64,000 nucleotides of DNA from Leucobacter tenebrionis. GTDB lineage: Bacteria; Actinomycetota; Actinomycetes; Actinomycetales; Microbacteriaceae. The notes under the pieces were generated by a model. That model searched no databases and had not been told where the DNA came from. It was given only the letters and a program-made list of their open reading frames with translations. Within the stretch, counting starts at the first letter, position 1; each line of letters starts with the position of its first letter. Both the position numbers and the translations under genes were made by a program. This document shows positions 1 through 7,710 of this stretch, piece by piece. Location: the NCBI RefSeq assembly GCF_019884725.1, contig NZ_CP082322.1:434001-498000 (forward strand), given 5' to 3'.

Positions 1-1
1 C

Positions 2-745
2 GACGAGGACGACTACCGCGACGCCTATGTCCGGGTCGCCGCCCTCGCGATGCTGACGCAGACGCGCGCGAAGCTCGACGAGGAGGCCGACTCCATCTCG
101 AAGGAGTGGCTCGACGAGCACCGCGTCGCGATCAAGGGCCTGCCCGAGTCGCGGCAGAGCCTCTACGCGGAGATCACCGCGATGAGCACCGATCCGCAGC
201 TGATCTCGATGGCGCTGCCGAAGAACCGCCAGGAGGAGACCAAGCGCACCGTCGGCGATGGCGAGCAGCTCCTCGAACGGCGGGCGCTGCACCTCCTCTC
301 GGACAAGGAGGGCATGTTCCCGGTGGGCAAGCTGAACCCCGACGAGGTCGAGGTGCTCGACACGGAGATGGCGCGTCCCGGTGCCCTCGCCTGGTACCGA
401 AACCCGACCGGCGGCCGCGACTCCATGAGCATCGCTTACCGCGACTCGCACGGCGAGTGGCGCACGCTGCGGCCGGACTTCCTGTTCTTCGTCGACACGG
501 AGGACGGTGTGCGCGCGAGCATCGTCGACCCGCACGGGCACTGGCTGCCGGACGCCGCATGGAAGCTGCACGGCATGGCGAGATTCGCCGAGGTCTACGG
601 CGACCGGTTCCACAGGATCGAGGCGATCAGCCGGATCGACGGGAAGCTGCGTGTGCTCGATTTCAAGCTCACCGAGGTGCGCGCGAAGGTACTGGACCAC
701 TCCGATGCACGGTTCGCGTACGACGAAGCTGCTGTGGGGTACTGA
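2..745 (+). CDS. Type III restriction Res-like helicase/nuclease, C-terminal part (partial)
   Basis: The frame is open from the window edge, so this is the 3' end of a longer gene. The visible 247 residues are mostly helical and then carry a nuclease-like segment: RPDFLFF at about nt 470-490, followed by a conserved IVDPHGH at about nt 521-541 and a later FHRIEAI. This order resembles the PD-(D/E)XK C-terminus of DEAD/DEAH-box proteins that pair with type III-type DNA methyltransferases. The helicase motifs would lie upstream and are not visible here. The protein would then be the DNA-cleaving subunit of a restriction or related defence system. No methyltransferase is seen in the window. Family assignment is from recall of the tail sequence and is moderate. 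Confidence 0.6.
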   Translation, partial: DEDDYRDAYVRVAALAMLTQTRAKLDEEADSISKEWLDEHRVAIKGLPESRQSLYAEITAMSTDPQLISMALPKNRQEETKRTVGDGEQLLERRALHLLSDKEGMFPVGKLNPDEVEVLDTEMARPGALAWYRNPTGGRDSMSIAYRDSHGEWRTLRPDFLFFVDTEDGVRASIVDPHGHWLPDAAWKLHGMARFAEVYGDRFHRIEAISRIDGKLRVLDFKLTEVRAKVLDHSDARFAYDEAAVGY

Positions 746-795
746 CGTCAGGAGGAAGGAGATACCGGGGATCCTTGGCTGCTCCGGCTTGTCTA

Positions 796-996
796 CTACC
801 GCGGTGCTTCTTGCTTGACCAAGTGGGTGAGCCCAATCGTCAACGCGATGATTGAAGGAACAAGCAGAAGCGGTGTGAGTCCGTTGTGAATGACGAGCCA
901 ATACGCCAGGAGGCCGAACACGAGACCAATGGTGGCCAAGGTGAGACTGGCGATGTCCAGACGGCGCCGCGGTGCACTCTTACGATTCGTCGTCAC
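796..996 (-). CDS. small membrane protein, unknown
   Basis: This 66-residue protein has a basic N-terminus (about 12 residues) followed by two hydrophobic segments at about 15-35 and 40-58 and a short basic tail, so it should sit in the membrane as a hairpin. Its start codon lies 17 bp inside the end of the upstream 305-residue gene on the same strand, which suggests translational coupling and a joint function. I do not recognise the family. The overlap and the sensible membrane topology argue for a real gene, but its small size keeps confidence moderate. Confidence 0.5.
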   Translation of the reverse strand: MTTNRKSAPRRRLDIASLTLATIGLVFGLLAYWLVIHNGLTPLLLVPSIIALTIGLTHLVKQEAPR

Positions 997-1897
997 CTGC
1001 CGCTCTCCTGTAGCTCTCGACTTTGAGCACCGTCCAGACGGTTCGTGTCCGACCGTTCTTCTTGGTCACGTCTTCTCTTATCCGCAGGCGGAAGATGTCG
1101 TTCTTCCTGATTGCCAGGCCTTTGGCTACTTTGCCTAGGAAGTCCTGATCCTCGACGCTGGCTGACCTCGACCGATCCTTCGTCTTCACCCTCCATTTTG
1201 TTGGGTCGTCGAAGTCTATCGCGGACATCTTCGCTTCTACCTCGAAAATCTCCTGCGATTCTTCGATGTCATCCTCGGGTTTGACTGCGTTGTAGTCGGG
1301 CCTCGTCAGCACGAAGACTTCCGGCGCATCATCTTGCGCGATGTCATCGTCATCCGAGGACGTTGGGGTCGCGACTTCCAAAGATGTCACCTTGGGGTCG
1401 CTGAGCGGCGCCATGATCTGCCGGAGCTGCTTCTTCCGCCTGCGAGTTCGCTTTTGGAGCTCATCCCATGCGGCCGATGGGACTTCCTGCGAGGTGTCGT
1501 CCTGCCATGTGACTTTGACGTTTCCGTTTTCGAGATAGTCGAAGTCCTTTACGTCGGCTCGTGCCGATCGGGTCGCCCACCAGATGACGCTGCTGAGCGA
1601 TGGGACTCCAGCTGCGGCCCCGGCGGTGACGGCAGTCTCCCAGTTCTCGCTAAGGACACGCACGACCTCGATAAGGAAAGACCCCTCTTTCGCTGGACGA
1701 ACCAGAACTTCAGCGCCGCTCGGTCCTTCGGTGCTGAACGCCCCCGCTTTGTCGAAGTCGCTGGCCAATCCGACGACGCCCTGGAGCACTTCAGCCACGT
1801 GAGCGGCGCGGAGTTCGTGAATCGCCACACCGTTCTCGTCTTCACCAGTGAACCGAAGGGTTAGTGTGTCGACTGCTTCGTCGTGCTCATCCGCCAT
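980..1897 (-). CDS. hypothetical protein, two domains joined by an acidic linker
   Basis: This 305-residue protein is not recognised. The N-terminal 110 residues look like a mixed alpha/beta domain and include a weakly hydrophobic stretch (TAGAAAGVPSLSSVIWWAT, about residues 91-109). An Asp-rich linker near residues 178-190 (DDDDIAQDD) leads to a C-terminal domain rich in charged and beta-prone residues. There is no signal peptide and no motif I can name. It overlaps the downstream two-helix membrane protein by 17 bp, so the two probably form one operon inside the island. Base composition is less GC-rich than that of the core genes. A role in defence or element maintenance is possible but not shown. 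Confidence 0.6.
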   Translation of the reverse strand: MADEHDEAVDTLTLRFTGEDENGVAIHELRAAHVAEVLQGVVGLASDFDKAGAFSTEGPSGAEVLVRPAKEGSFLIEVVRVLSENWETAVTAGAAAGVPSLSSVIWWATRSARADVKDFDYLENGNVKVTWQDDTSQEVPSAAWDELQKRTRRRKKQLRQIMAPLSDPKVTSLEVATPTSSDDDDIAQDDAPEVFVLTRPDYNAVKPEDDIEESQEIFEVEAKMSAIDFDDPTKWRVKTKDRSRSASVEDQDFLGKVAKGLAIRKNDIFRLRIREDVTKKNGRTRTVWTVLKVESYRRAAGDDES

Positions 1898-2030
1898 GGA
1901 CTAATCCTATTATTGGTCCGCCCGAATCCCCGTAAGCGAGAGATCCGGAGGCGGTAATGCCCCGGGGTTATGTCTGCTCCGCTGCGTCAGCTCGGGAACA
2001 TCAGACGCACATATTCTCTGGCGAGAGAGG

Positions 2031-2291
2031 GTGCCATTTAGCCTGAATGGCATGGAATCCTCACCGAACCTCATGCTGCTCCGTCGTCGCGCCAACGAAA
2101 GGAAGCAGCTCATCGTAAAGTCCCCCCAGCGCGACCCTGAGGCCGCTGACTACGGCCTCTACGCGCTGGTCGTCCCCGATTTCCAGGGACGCGGAAGCGA
2201 TCCGCGCGGGGAGAAGGCAGCAGCAGTGGCGTTCGACAGCGGTGCAGGGATGACCCTGGAAGAGATCGCCGAAGAGCTCGGGATGGGCTAG
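2031..2291 (+). CDS. small hypothetical protein or gene remnant
   Basis: This is an 86-residue open frame, or 79 residues from the ATG at 2052. Its last 20 residues (GMTLEEIAEELGMG) look like the first helices of a helix-turn-helix that is cut short, so it may be a truncated regulator. No good ribosome binding site is visible before either start. A 7-bp inverted repeat (2032-2052) overlaps the second start. It stands alone between the leftward hypothetical gene and the resolvase. It may be a remnant rather than a working gene. Confidence 0.3.
   Translation: MPFSLNGMESSPNLMLLRRRANERKQLIVKSPQRDPEAADYGLYALVVPDFQGRGSDPRGEKAAAVAFDSGAGMTLEEIAEELGMG
2032..2052. repeat. short inverted repeat TGCCATT / AATGGCA
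   Basis: Arms 2032-2038 and 2046-2052 are perfect 7-bp inverted copies around a 7-nt centre. The repeat overlaps the ATG at 2052 of the small reading frame and lies about 130 bp upstream of the leftward gene that starts at 1897. It could be an operator, but nothing else supports this. Confidence 0.3.
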
Positions 2292-2403
2292 CCAGGTCAC
2301 CGACGACCGTGCCCTCGCGACGGAGCGACTCGTCGTTCAACAAACGGCCATTAATTGAATCTGAACACGGGGGCTGGGAGTCCGCCACGCAGGCGCGAAA
2401 AGT

Positions 2404-2465
2404 GTTCAGAAACCCGTTCAAATACCTGTAGTGCTGAGCATGGATACTGAACAGGTTTTCTGAAC
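2404..2465. repeat. imperfect inverted repeat upstream of the resolvase (possible res/operator site)
   Basis: The arms 2404-2424 and 2445-2465 start with GTTCAGAAA and are inverted copies of about 20 bp with one 1-nt gap and two or three changes, separated by 20 bp. A further half-site TCTGAAC sits at 2360-2366. The block ends 13 bp before the ATG of the serine resolvase. Resolvases of this family commonly bind such paired sites next to their own gene, both to recombine and to repress themselves. That role is inferred from position. Confidence 0.55.
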
Positions 2466-2478
2466 GGAGGCGGCACTG

Positions 2479-3057
2479 ATGGCACTCGTGGGACTCGTGC
2501 GGGTGAGCACGAAGGGGCAGGATACCGCTCGGCAGCACGACGCGCTCGACCCGATCTGCGTGAAGGTGTTCGAGGAGAAGGTCAGCGGCAGGCTCTCGGT
2601 CGACGAGCGCCCCGGGCTGAGGGCGGCCCTCGACTACCTGCGTGACGGCGACATGCTCACGGTGCAGGAGGTGGACCGGCTCGGCAGGAACCTGCTCGAA
2701 GGCCTGATCGTGCTCACCGAGCTGTTCGAGCGCGGCATCGCGGTGAAGGTGCTGGAGGGCATCGCCGCTGGCGAGCACACCGAGCGGTCGCTCATCCTCG
2801 ACCTGGCGCTCGCCCTGGCCGAGGACCGCAGGCGCGACATCAGCCGCAAGACGAAGAACGGCCTCGACGCCGCCCGCAAGCGCGGCCGCGTCGGCGGGCG
2901 CCCGCGCGTCATCGACGACGACAAGCGCGCCGTGATCCTCGCGCGCCGCGAGAAGGGCGAGTCGATCCGGGTGATCGCCCGTGTGCTCGACGTGTCGGTC
3001 GGGAGCGTGCACGCGGTGCTCGCCGAGGAGAGCGCGAAGGCCGGTGCGGACGCATGA
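2479..3057 (+). CDS. serine recombinase (resolvase/invertase family)
   Basis: This 192-residue protein matches the small serine recombinases in length and layout. The N-terminal catalytic domain has VRVST with the nucleophile Ser10 flanked by Arg8, then EVDRLGR with Asp66, Arg67 and Arg70, matching the conserved active-site arginines. A long helix follows at about 103-135, then a C-terminal helix-turn-helix at about 144-182 beginning GRPRVIDD. It would cut and rejoin DNA at paired sites, resolving cointegrates or inverting a segment. The inverted repeat at 2404-2465 is a good candidate site. A GGAGG sequence precedes the ATG. The stop overlaps the start of the DUF1643 gene (ATGA). It lacks the large C-terminal domain of phage-type serine integrases. 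Confidence 0.93.
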   Translation: MALVGLVRVSTKGQDTARQHDALDPICVKVFEEKVSGRLSVDERPGLRAALDYLRDGDMLTVQEVDRLGRNLLEGLIVLTELFERGIAVKVLEGIAAGEHTERSLILDLALALAEDRRRDISRKTKNGLDAARKRGRVGGRPRVIDDDKRAVILARREKGESIRVIARVLDVSVGSVHAVLAEESAKAGADA

Positions 3058-3590
3058 TCGAGTACCCCGTCGGCCAGGAGCCGGACTTCTGGGATCCGGA
3101 CCCGGCCGATGCCGGGCACCGGTTCGCGCTGGGTCGGATCGGAGTGCGCTCCGCCGGGTCGCCGCCTCTCGTCGTGATCGGCATGAACCCGTCGCACGCC
3201 CGCGAGACCGAGTCCGACCGCACGGTGAACCACGTCATCGAAGTGTCCAGACGAGAGCACTCGGGCTGGCTCATGCTGAACCTGTACCCGGAGCGCTCGC
3301 CCAAGCCGAAGGCGCTCAGGCCCTACGATGCTGGACTGTCCGCTGCGAACTGCGAGGCGATCGAGCACGTGCTCGGGTTGGTGGAAGCGTCCGAGGTGCT
3401 CGGCGCCTGGGGGAACATGGGCGGCTCGGCGACGCTGAGGCGAGCGTTGCCCGACGTCCGAGCGCTGCTGTCGGGCATGGGCGTGAAGATCTACACGCTC
3501 GACTCCTTGACCGGGCAGGGCAAGCCGCGCCATCCTCATCCGCCGGGGCGCCCGCTGCCGATGCTCGGGCCGAAGAGATACCTGCCGTGA
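3054..3590 (+). CDS. DUF1643 domain protein
   Basis: This 178-residue protein has the DUF1643 signature: VVIGMNPSHA at about 40-49, a DRTVNHV stretch at about 55-61, and LNLYPER at about 75-81, followed by a Rossmann-like half with an AWGNMGG segment. DUF1643 proteins are common in phages and mobile elements and resemble uracil-glycosylase-like folds in their GMNPS motif, but I know of no established reaction. The start overlaps the resolvase stop by 4 nt, so the two genes are cotranscribed and translationally coupled. That ties this protein to the mobile element rather than to the host core genome. Confidence 0.8.
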   Translation: MIEYPVGQEPDFWDPDPADAGHRFALGRIGVRSAGSPPLVVIGMNPSHARETESDRTVNHVIEVSRREHSGWLMLNLYPERSPKPKALRPYDAGLSAANCEAIEHVLGLVEASEVLGAWGNMGGSATLRRALPDVRALLSGMGVKIYTLDSLTGQGKPRHPHPPGRPLPMLGPKRYLP

Positions 3591-3594
3591 GGGC

Positions 3595-3632
3595 TTGACA
3601 GCCCAGAACGCGGTGCCCGTAGGGTCGAGCGC
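3595..3632 (+). promoter_or_regulatory. promoter of the 77-residue gene, leaderless type
   Basis: TTGACA at 3595-3600 and TAGGGT at 3620-3625 are separated by 19 bp. The ATG at 3633 lies 7 nt after the -10 element, so the transcript would begin at or next to the start codon. Confidence 0.55.
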
Positions 3633-3866
3633 ATGAGCGACGAAGGAGTGCCGGAGTTCGACTGGAACGACGTCGAGATCCCAGACGACGTGTGGGTACG
3701 CTTCGGCGACGGCTCAGGCGACGAGCTCTACCGTACCTGCGGCGAATGCGGCGCCGACTGCAGGCCGGAGCCGACCGGTGCCGACGGCCTCGGCGCGAGG
3801 ATCGCGTTCGTCTGCCCGGAGCACGGCGTGCACTCGGTGGTCGATCCGTTCGAGCACCTGCGGTAG
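3633..3866 (+). CDS. small hypothetical protein with a zinc-ribbon-like pattern
   Basis: This 77-residue acidic protein contains CGECGADC at about residues 36-43 and a later CPEH at about 63-66, a spacing that could bind one zinc ion. The N-terminal third is rich in Asp and Glu (VEIPDDVWVRFGDG). I do not recognise the family. It has its own consensus-like promoter (3595-3625) and appears to be leaderless. It sits between DUF1643 and a one-helix membrane protein, all on the plus strand. Zinc binding is inferred from the cysteines only. Confidence 0.55.
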   Translation: MSDEGVPEFDWNDVEIPDDVWVRFGDGSGDELYRTCGECGADCRPEPTGADGLGARIAFVCPEHGVHSVVDPFEHLR

Positions 3867-3945
3867 CTCTGCCGCTGTGCACTCGTGCCATTGCGGTCGC
3901 GGCTCTCGGTAGGCTCTTGCTCAAGCACGCGCGCGAAGGAGAGCC

Positions 3946-4704
3946 ATGAAAGAGCCCGTCTACCGACCTATCGTCCCCGACGGCATGCACCTGGCCGACT
4001 CCGGCAAGACCCCGGGCGCGAAGCTCGGCGCGGCGTTGGACGACAACACCAATCAGGTTGCTGGTCAGGCCGACTGGATCGAGGTGAAGCAGAACCCGCT
4101 GGCGGACATCATCGGCTACGCGCTCGTTGCCGGCGCGACGGTCGTCACCACCATCGTCGTCCAGAAGTCCGCCCCAGCGGTCAAGGACTGGTTCCAGAGC
4201 ACCACCCTGCCCTCCGCGAAGGCGGCGCTCAGGAGGCTCACCCGTGCGAAGGAGGAGGCCACCGCCAGGGTCGACGCCGTAGAAGCGGTCGAACCGATCC
4301 AGCTGGATTCAGTAGGCTTCTCGCAGGAGATCGAGACCGTGCTCGAAGGCGCGCGCCGGCCCATAAGCAGTGCTGAGGTGAAGCGTCGGCTGCTCCGGAT
4401 CATGCTCACCGCGGCTGTCATCGCCGAGGAGCTACGTGCCTTGGATGGCGTCAAGATCAGAGACGACGAGGATCTCCGCGAACTCCAGCGAGCCATGGGC
4501 GAGCTCACCACCCAGGAAGTCGCGGACCTGGCGAACCAGATGCTCGTCGAGGCGGACACGCTTCTGGACGAGGAAGACGAGGCGGCCTTTGTGGCGGTGT
4601 TCGGCGGGGGCAGGAGTGCAGGAGGCACGAGGTCGTTGATCGAATCCGATCGACTCAGGGAAGCGCTGCGGCTGCCCGATGAAGAGTCGGAGGAGGATCG
4701 CTAA
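3946..4704 (+). CDS. hypothetical protein with one membrane segment
   Basis: This 252-residue protein is not recognised. A hydrophobic segment at about 47-67 (DIIGYALVAGATVVTTIVVQ) splits a short polar N-terminus from a mainly helical, charged C-terminal part with no named motif. The last 60 residues are strongly acidic. GAAGGAGAG lies 5-6 nt before the ATG and fixes the start. The gene converges on the 590-residue coiled-coil gene with 59 bp between the stops. Its place in the island suggests accessory function; nothing in the sequence says which. Confidence 0.6.
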   Translation: MKEPVYRPIVPDGMHLADSGKTPGAKLGAALDDNTNQVAGQADWIEVKQNPLADIIGYALVAGATVVTTIVVQKSAPAVKDWFQSTTLPSAKAALRRLTRAKEEATARVDAVEAVEPIQLDSVGFSQEIETVLEGARRPISSAEVKRRLLRIMLTAAVIAEELRALDGVKIRDDEDLRELQRAMGELTTQEVADLANQMLVEADTLLDEEDEAAFVAVFGGGRSAGGTRSLIESDRLREALRLPDEESEEDR

Positions 4705-4763
4705 TCCCTGGAAGTCACGACAGCCGATCGTTGCTCTATGCGACCCGCCACGGCAAAGCAGGC

Positions 4764-6536
4764 TTAGGACGTCAAGGTGTTGTCCAGATGAGACCCGATG
4801 TATCCAACGGTCACATACCCGACCGCCGAGTACGTGTCCTCGAAATAGAGACGAGGCGCGACACCCTTAAGGTTCGAGATCCTGAGATGCGCTGGCATGA
4901 AGAGGGTGCCCGAAGGATCGACCTTCTTGTCGACAGGGAAGATCCGTTGCCTTCGGAAGGCCCCGGGATTGCTTACCTGTTCTCCTTCGCTCCAGACAAT
5001 ACGGCCGATGCTGAGGTAACCGCCATGCGATCCGTCTTTGACATAGTGGCTCAGCGATTGATCGAACTTGCTCTCGGCTCTCATAGTCGAATAGGCAGAG
5101 AAAGTCAGCAGAGCATCCCAGACCTTTTCGACAGCTGCTTGGCCCAGACCGGAATGCTCGTCAAGCTCAATGGTGTCGTCTCGGATGCCTGAGAAGCGAA
5201 CCCCCGGCAGGGTTCCGTCGGAGTGCAGATCGCCCAGGCGCTGCAACAGCTCCGCAAACGTCGCTGGGCGGCTCTCCTCATGCTCCTCTCCATGGGACCA
5301 AGCTGCGGCGGCCGCGCCGACGCTGGCGAGCTCGCGCTGCAGGTGCTCATTGCGGGCATTCAGCTTGTCCACTTGACGGGCCTGCTCCGAGTATCTGAGG
5401 TAGGAGTCCTCCGCTTCCATGCGGTTCAACTCGGCCTCTTCGATCGCTTCGTCACGCTCGGACTTGAGCCTGGTGATGTCGTCCATCGCTTCCAGAGCCA
5501 GTTCCTCTGCTTCGGAGAGGCGCCGACGAAGATCCTCGATCTCAGCGGCAAGCGCTCCGGCGTCTGGCCGATCCCCGGCATGCGCAGTTTCTGTTGTCGT
5601 GCCTTCATGGAGCACATCGAAGGGCTGCATCCGTCGTTTACGTAGGAACTCGTAGTCAGCCTCTCGGAGCTCCGCTGGGAGCCGGATCGTACGGAGTCGC
5701 TCGATCTGCGCATTCCGCAGTATTCTGCGGATCCTCCTGTCGTCGGTGTCACGCAGCGTCGAGGGGTGCATCAGCCTGTGGTTGAAGGAGTCCTCCGCGC
5801 TGGACAGGTCAGCGCCTGGGACGAAAGTTCGCATCCCGCCCGAGGGGACAGAATGGCCGAGGGTTGCCCGACTGTTGAACTCGCGGAGAGCCTCAGCGGA
5901 AAGGACGTAGCCGAACCCGAGACCCTGCATCGCGTAGGAGCGATCGTCGGATTGCTGCTTCCAGCTGTCGACGGACACGTGCTGGGGAGGGGCCGTGACG
6001 AAGACTGCCCCCAACCGGGTCTCGTCCTCAAGCACCGACACCAGCTCGTCGACGTAGGAAGCGGATGGGATGATCTGAAACCCGGACATGGGCTCAGCGC
6101 GCCCGTCTCTCATCTCCACGGCAGCGAGAAGCTCAGACACGAAGCCGGGCGTACCGGTGTACTGGACCTCTTCGCGCTGCTTGCCCTCCCGGTCGACGAG
6201 CGTCAAAGTAGGGGGCTCGATGTCCACCCATAGCCACAGCCGGCCATTCGACATGATTATGGTGATGTGCGTGACGGCGATCCCGGTGGTTGAGACGATG
6301 CTCTGCCAGCCCGGATCTTCCCATTCCTCCACCAGCTCCCACCGCATGCCGCTGGAACCCTCGACCGAGAAGGAGGTCGCGCTGAGCCTGGCGCCGTTCT
6401 TGTTAGTGACGGTGCCCTCGACAGGAAGAGAAGGGAAGCGCTTGCGCTTCGTGGTCCACTGTTTCAGAACACGCAGTATCTTCTCCCGATTGGCGTCTGT
6501 GTAGTCCGCGTTGAGCACAGTGCGGTAACCAAGCAT
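4764..6536 (-). CDS. large unknown protein with central coiled coil
   Basis: This 590-residue protein has three visible parts. Residues 1 to about 300 form a beta-rich region with several Trp-containing strands (GRLWLWVDIEPPTLTL) and no named motif. Residues about 315-410 are a heptad-rich coiled coil of Glu, Leu, Arg and Ala. The last 160 residues are a compact alpha/beta domain ending in a GYIGSHLDNT-type tail, which I recall from other unnamed proteins of accessory regions. There is no signal peptide or membrane segment, so it should be cytoplasmic and probably oligomeric. It is leftward, monocistronic and less GC-rich than its surroundings. A defence or effector role is plausible from context only. 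Confidence 0.6.
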   Translation of the reverse strand: MLGYRTVLNADYTDANREKILRVLKQWTTKRKRFPSLPVEGTVTNKNGARLSATSFSVEGSSGMRWELVEEWEDPGWQSIVSTTGIAVTHITIIMSNGRLWLWVDIEPPTLTLVDREGKQREEVQYTGTPGFVSELLAAVEMRDGRAEPMSGFQIIPSASYVDELVSVLEDETRLGAVFVTAPPQHVSVDSWKQQSDDRSYAMQGLGFGYVLSAEALREFNSRATLGHSVPSGGMRTFVPGADLSSAEDSFNHRLMHPSTLRDTDDRRIRRILRNAQIERLRTIRLPAELREADYEFLRKRRMQPFDVLHEGTTTETAHAGDRPDAGALAAEIEDLRRRLSEAEELALEAMDDITRLKSERDEAIEEAELNRMEAEDSYLRYSEQARQVDKLNARNEHLQRELASVGAAAAAWSHGEEHEESRPATFAELLQRLGDLHSDGTLPGVRFSGIRDDTIELDEHSGLGQAAVEKVWDALLTFSAYSTMRAESKFDQSLSHYVKDGSHGGYLSIGRIVWSEGEQVSNPGAFRRQRIFPVDKKVDPSGTLFMPAHLRISNLKGVAPRLYFEDTYSAVGYVTVGYIGSHLDNTLTS

Positions 6537-6646
6537 TCCAACCTCGTATCGTCGTCGAAGAGTCCGTCTACGTAAAGGCTATCGGGGACCTCGGACGTTC
6601 GTAGTCCCCGCTCGCCGGCTGGTGCTTTCAGGGTGGGCACGATAGA

Positions 6647-6684
6647 AGCAGGAGCCGTCACGGTTGCCCGTGACGGCTCCTGCT
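6647..6684. terminator. perfect 17-bp hairpin, likely terminator
   Basis: Arms 6647-6663 and 6668-6684 are perfectly complementary around a 4-nt loop TTGC. It lies 40 bp past the stop of the leftward 71-residue gene and 110 bp upstream of the 590-residue gene, so it would end the first transcript before the second begins. There is no long T tract on either side, as is usual in high-GC genomes. Confidence 0.65.
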
Positions 6685-6723
6685 GCGGTCTGTGCGCGTG
6701 GCACAGCCGCTGATGCGATGGTC

Positions 6724-6939
6724 TCAGACGACCTCGAACTCCTCGTCGTCCACGAGGAACAGTATGGCGCGGTCGCCCATGGTGTCGCCCTCGACGTAGA
6801 AGCCCGAGGCGAAGTGCACGTCGTGGAGGAACGCGACGGGGCTCACGAGCGTCACCACGCCAAATGGAGCCCTGATCTTGACGGGGAACTCCGTGATGTC
6901 GTGGGTCGTGACGGTCTGCGGCAGCGGACTCTCGGGCAT
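6724..6939 (-). CDS. small hypothetical protein
   Basis: This 71-residue protein is mostly beta-prone (IRAPFGVVTLVSPVAFLHD, then AILFLVDDEEFEVV) with no hydrophobic anchor and no motif I know. A strong GAAGGAG ribosome binding site 7 nt before the ATG and a perfect hairpin after the stop frame it as a real single gene. The sequence between the HEPN-type gene and this start is short and holds nothing else. No function can be assigned. Confidence 0.6.
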   Translation of the reverse strand: MPESPLPQTVTTHDITEFPVKIRAPFGVVTLVSPVAFLHDVHFASGFYVEGDTMGDRAILFLVDDEEFEVV

Positions 6940-7070
6940 GGCGGGCTCCTTCGTGGTGCGCTCTTCCCGCGACGACTCCCGTCGCGGTCCCAGAGGCGCA
7001 TCGCCTACTGGGTCTTCACACCCTCACCCGGCAGCGGCTCGGCAGCTGCCCTCTCCCACCGCTGCTGCGC

Positions 7071-7682
7071 CTACGGAGTGGGCGTGCCGGTCCTGCGGTC
7101 CGTCTCCTCGTCCACCCACGCAGTGAAGAGCTCGTCGGAGTCGGCCAGCACAGCGTCGGCGAGGTCGAGCAGCAGCCGCTTGTTCGTCTCGCTGCCCTTC
7201 AGCGCGAGCCCGGACGGCGTGAGCGCACCGTGCGCGACCCCGTGCCTGATCGTGAAGACGAGCTTCTGCACGTCGTCTTCCTCGCCCTTCCAGTAGGGGA
7301 CGAGGTGCCTGTATGCGCCGCTCATCTCGGGCTTCCTCAGCGCCTCGGCGAACTTCGTCGAGCCGTCGCCGTACAGGTGCTTCCTGGTGCGCGCGGCGAG
7401 GCCGGGATCGACGATGCTCAGCTTCTTGTAGTCGGTGCCGAGCAGCGACGCGAGCTGCTCGCGCGCCGTACAGGCGAGCAGGATCTTCAGCAGCGCGAAG
7501 TATCCCTCGACGGTATCGCCGGTCGGCGAGTAGCCGGTCGCCTCCACCGCGCTGAACGAGCTCGCGAAGCGCCAGCGCGCCTGGAAGTCGTACGCGGTCT
7601 GGTATCCCCTACTGATCCGGTGGGCATCGACGTGCTCGCGGAATCGCTGCCATGCGGCGGGCTGGTGCTCGTTCTTGCTCAT
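7071..7682 (-). CDS. hypothetical helical protein with HEPN-type RX4H motif
   Basis: This 203-residue protein is largely alpha-helical. Near the C-terminus it has IRHGVAHG, with Arg146 and His151 spaced as R-X4-H, the signature of HEPN ribonucleases. The flanking helices (about 136-148 and 168-190) would fit the fourth and last helices of such a domain. HEPN proteins often cut RNA in abortive infection and toxin systems. I do not see a classical MNT antitoxin partner next to it; the nearest gene is a 71-residue unknown protein downstream. The fold is inferred from the motif and helix content only. It is the last island gene, ending its upstream side only about 80 bp from the comEC junction. 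Confidence 0.55.
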   Translation of the reverse strand: MSKNEHQPAAWQRFREHVDAHRISRGYQTAYDFQARWRFASSFSAVEATGYSPTGDTVEGYFALLKILLACTAREQLASLLGTDYKKLSIVDPGLAARTRKHLYGDGSTKFAEALRKPEMSGAYRHLVPYWKGEEDDVQKLVFTIRHGVAHGALTPSGLALKGSETNKRLLLDLADAVLADSDELFTAWVDEETDRRTGTPTP

Positions 7683-7710
7683 ATACGAGCATTATCCCAG
7701 AGGGAGCAAA

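Noticed and set aside
2479..3057. Serine recombinase as the integrase of the whole island
   Set aside because: At 192 residues it has only the catalytic domain and a small helix-turn-helix, the layout of resolvases and invertases. Phage-type serine integrases are much larger, so another enzyme is expected outside the window.
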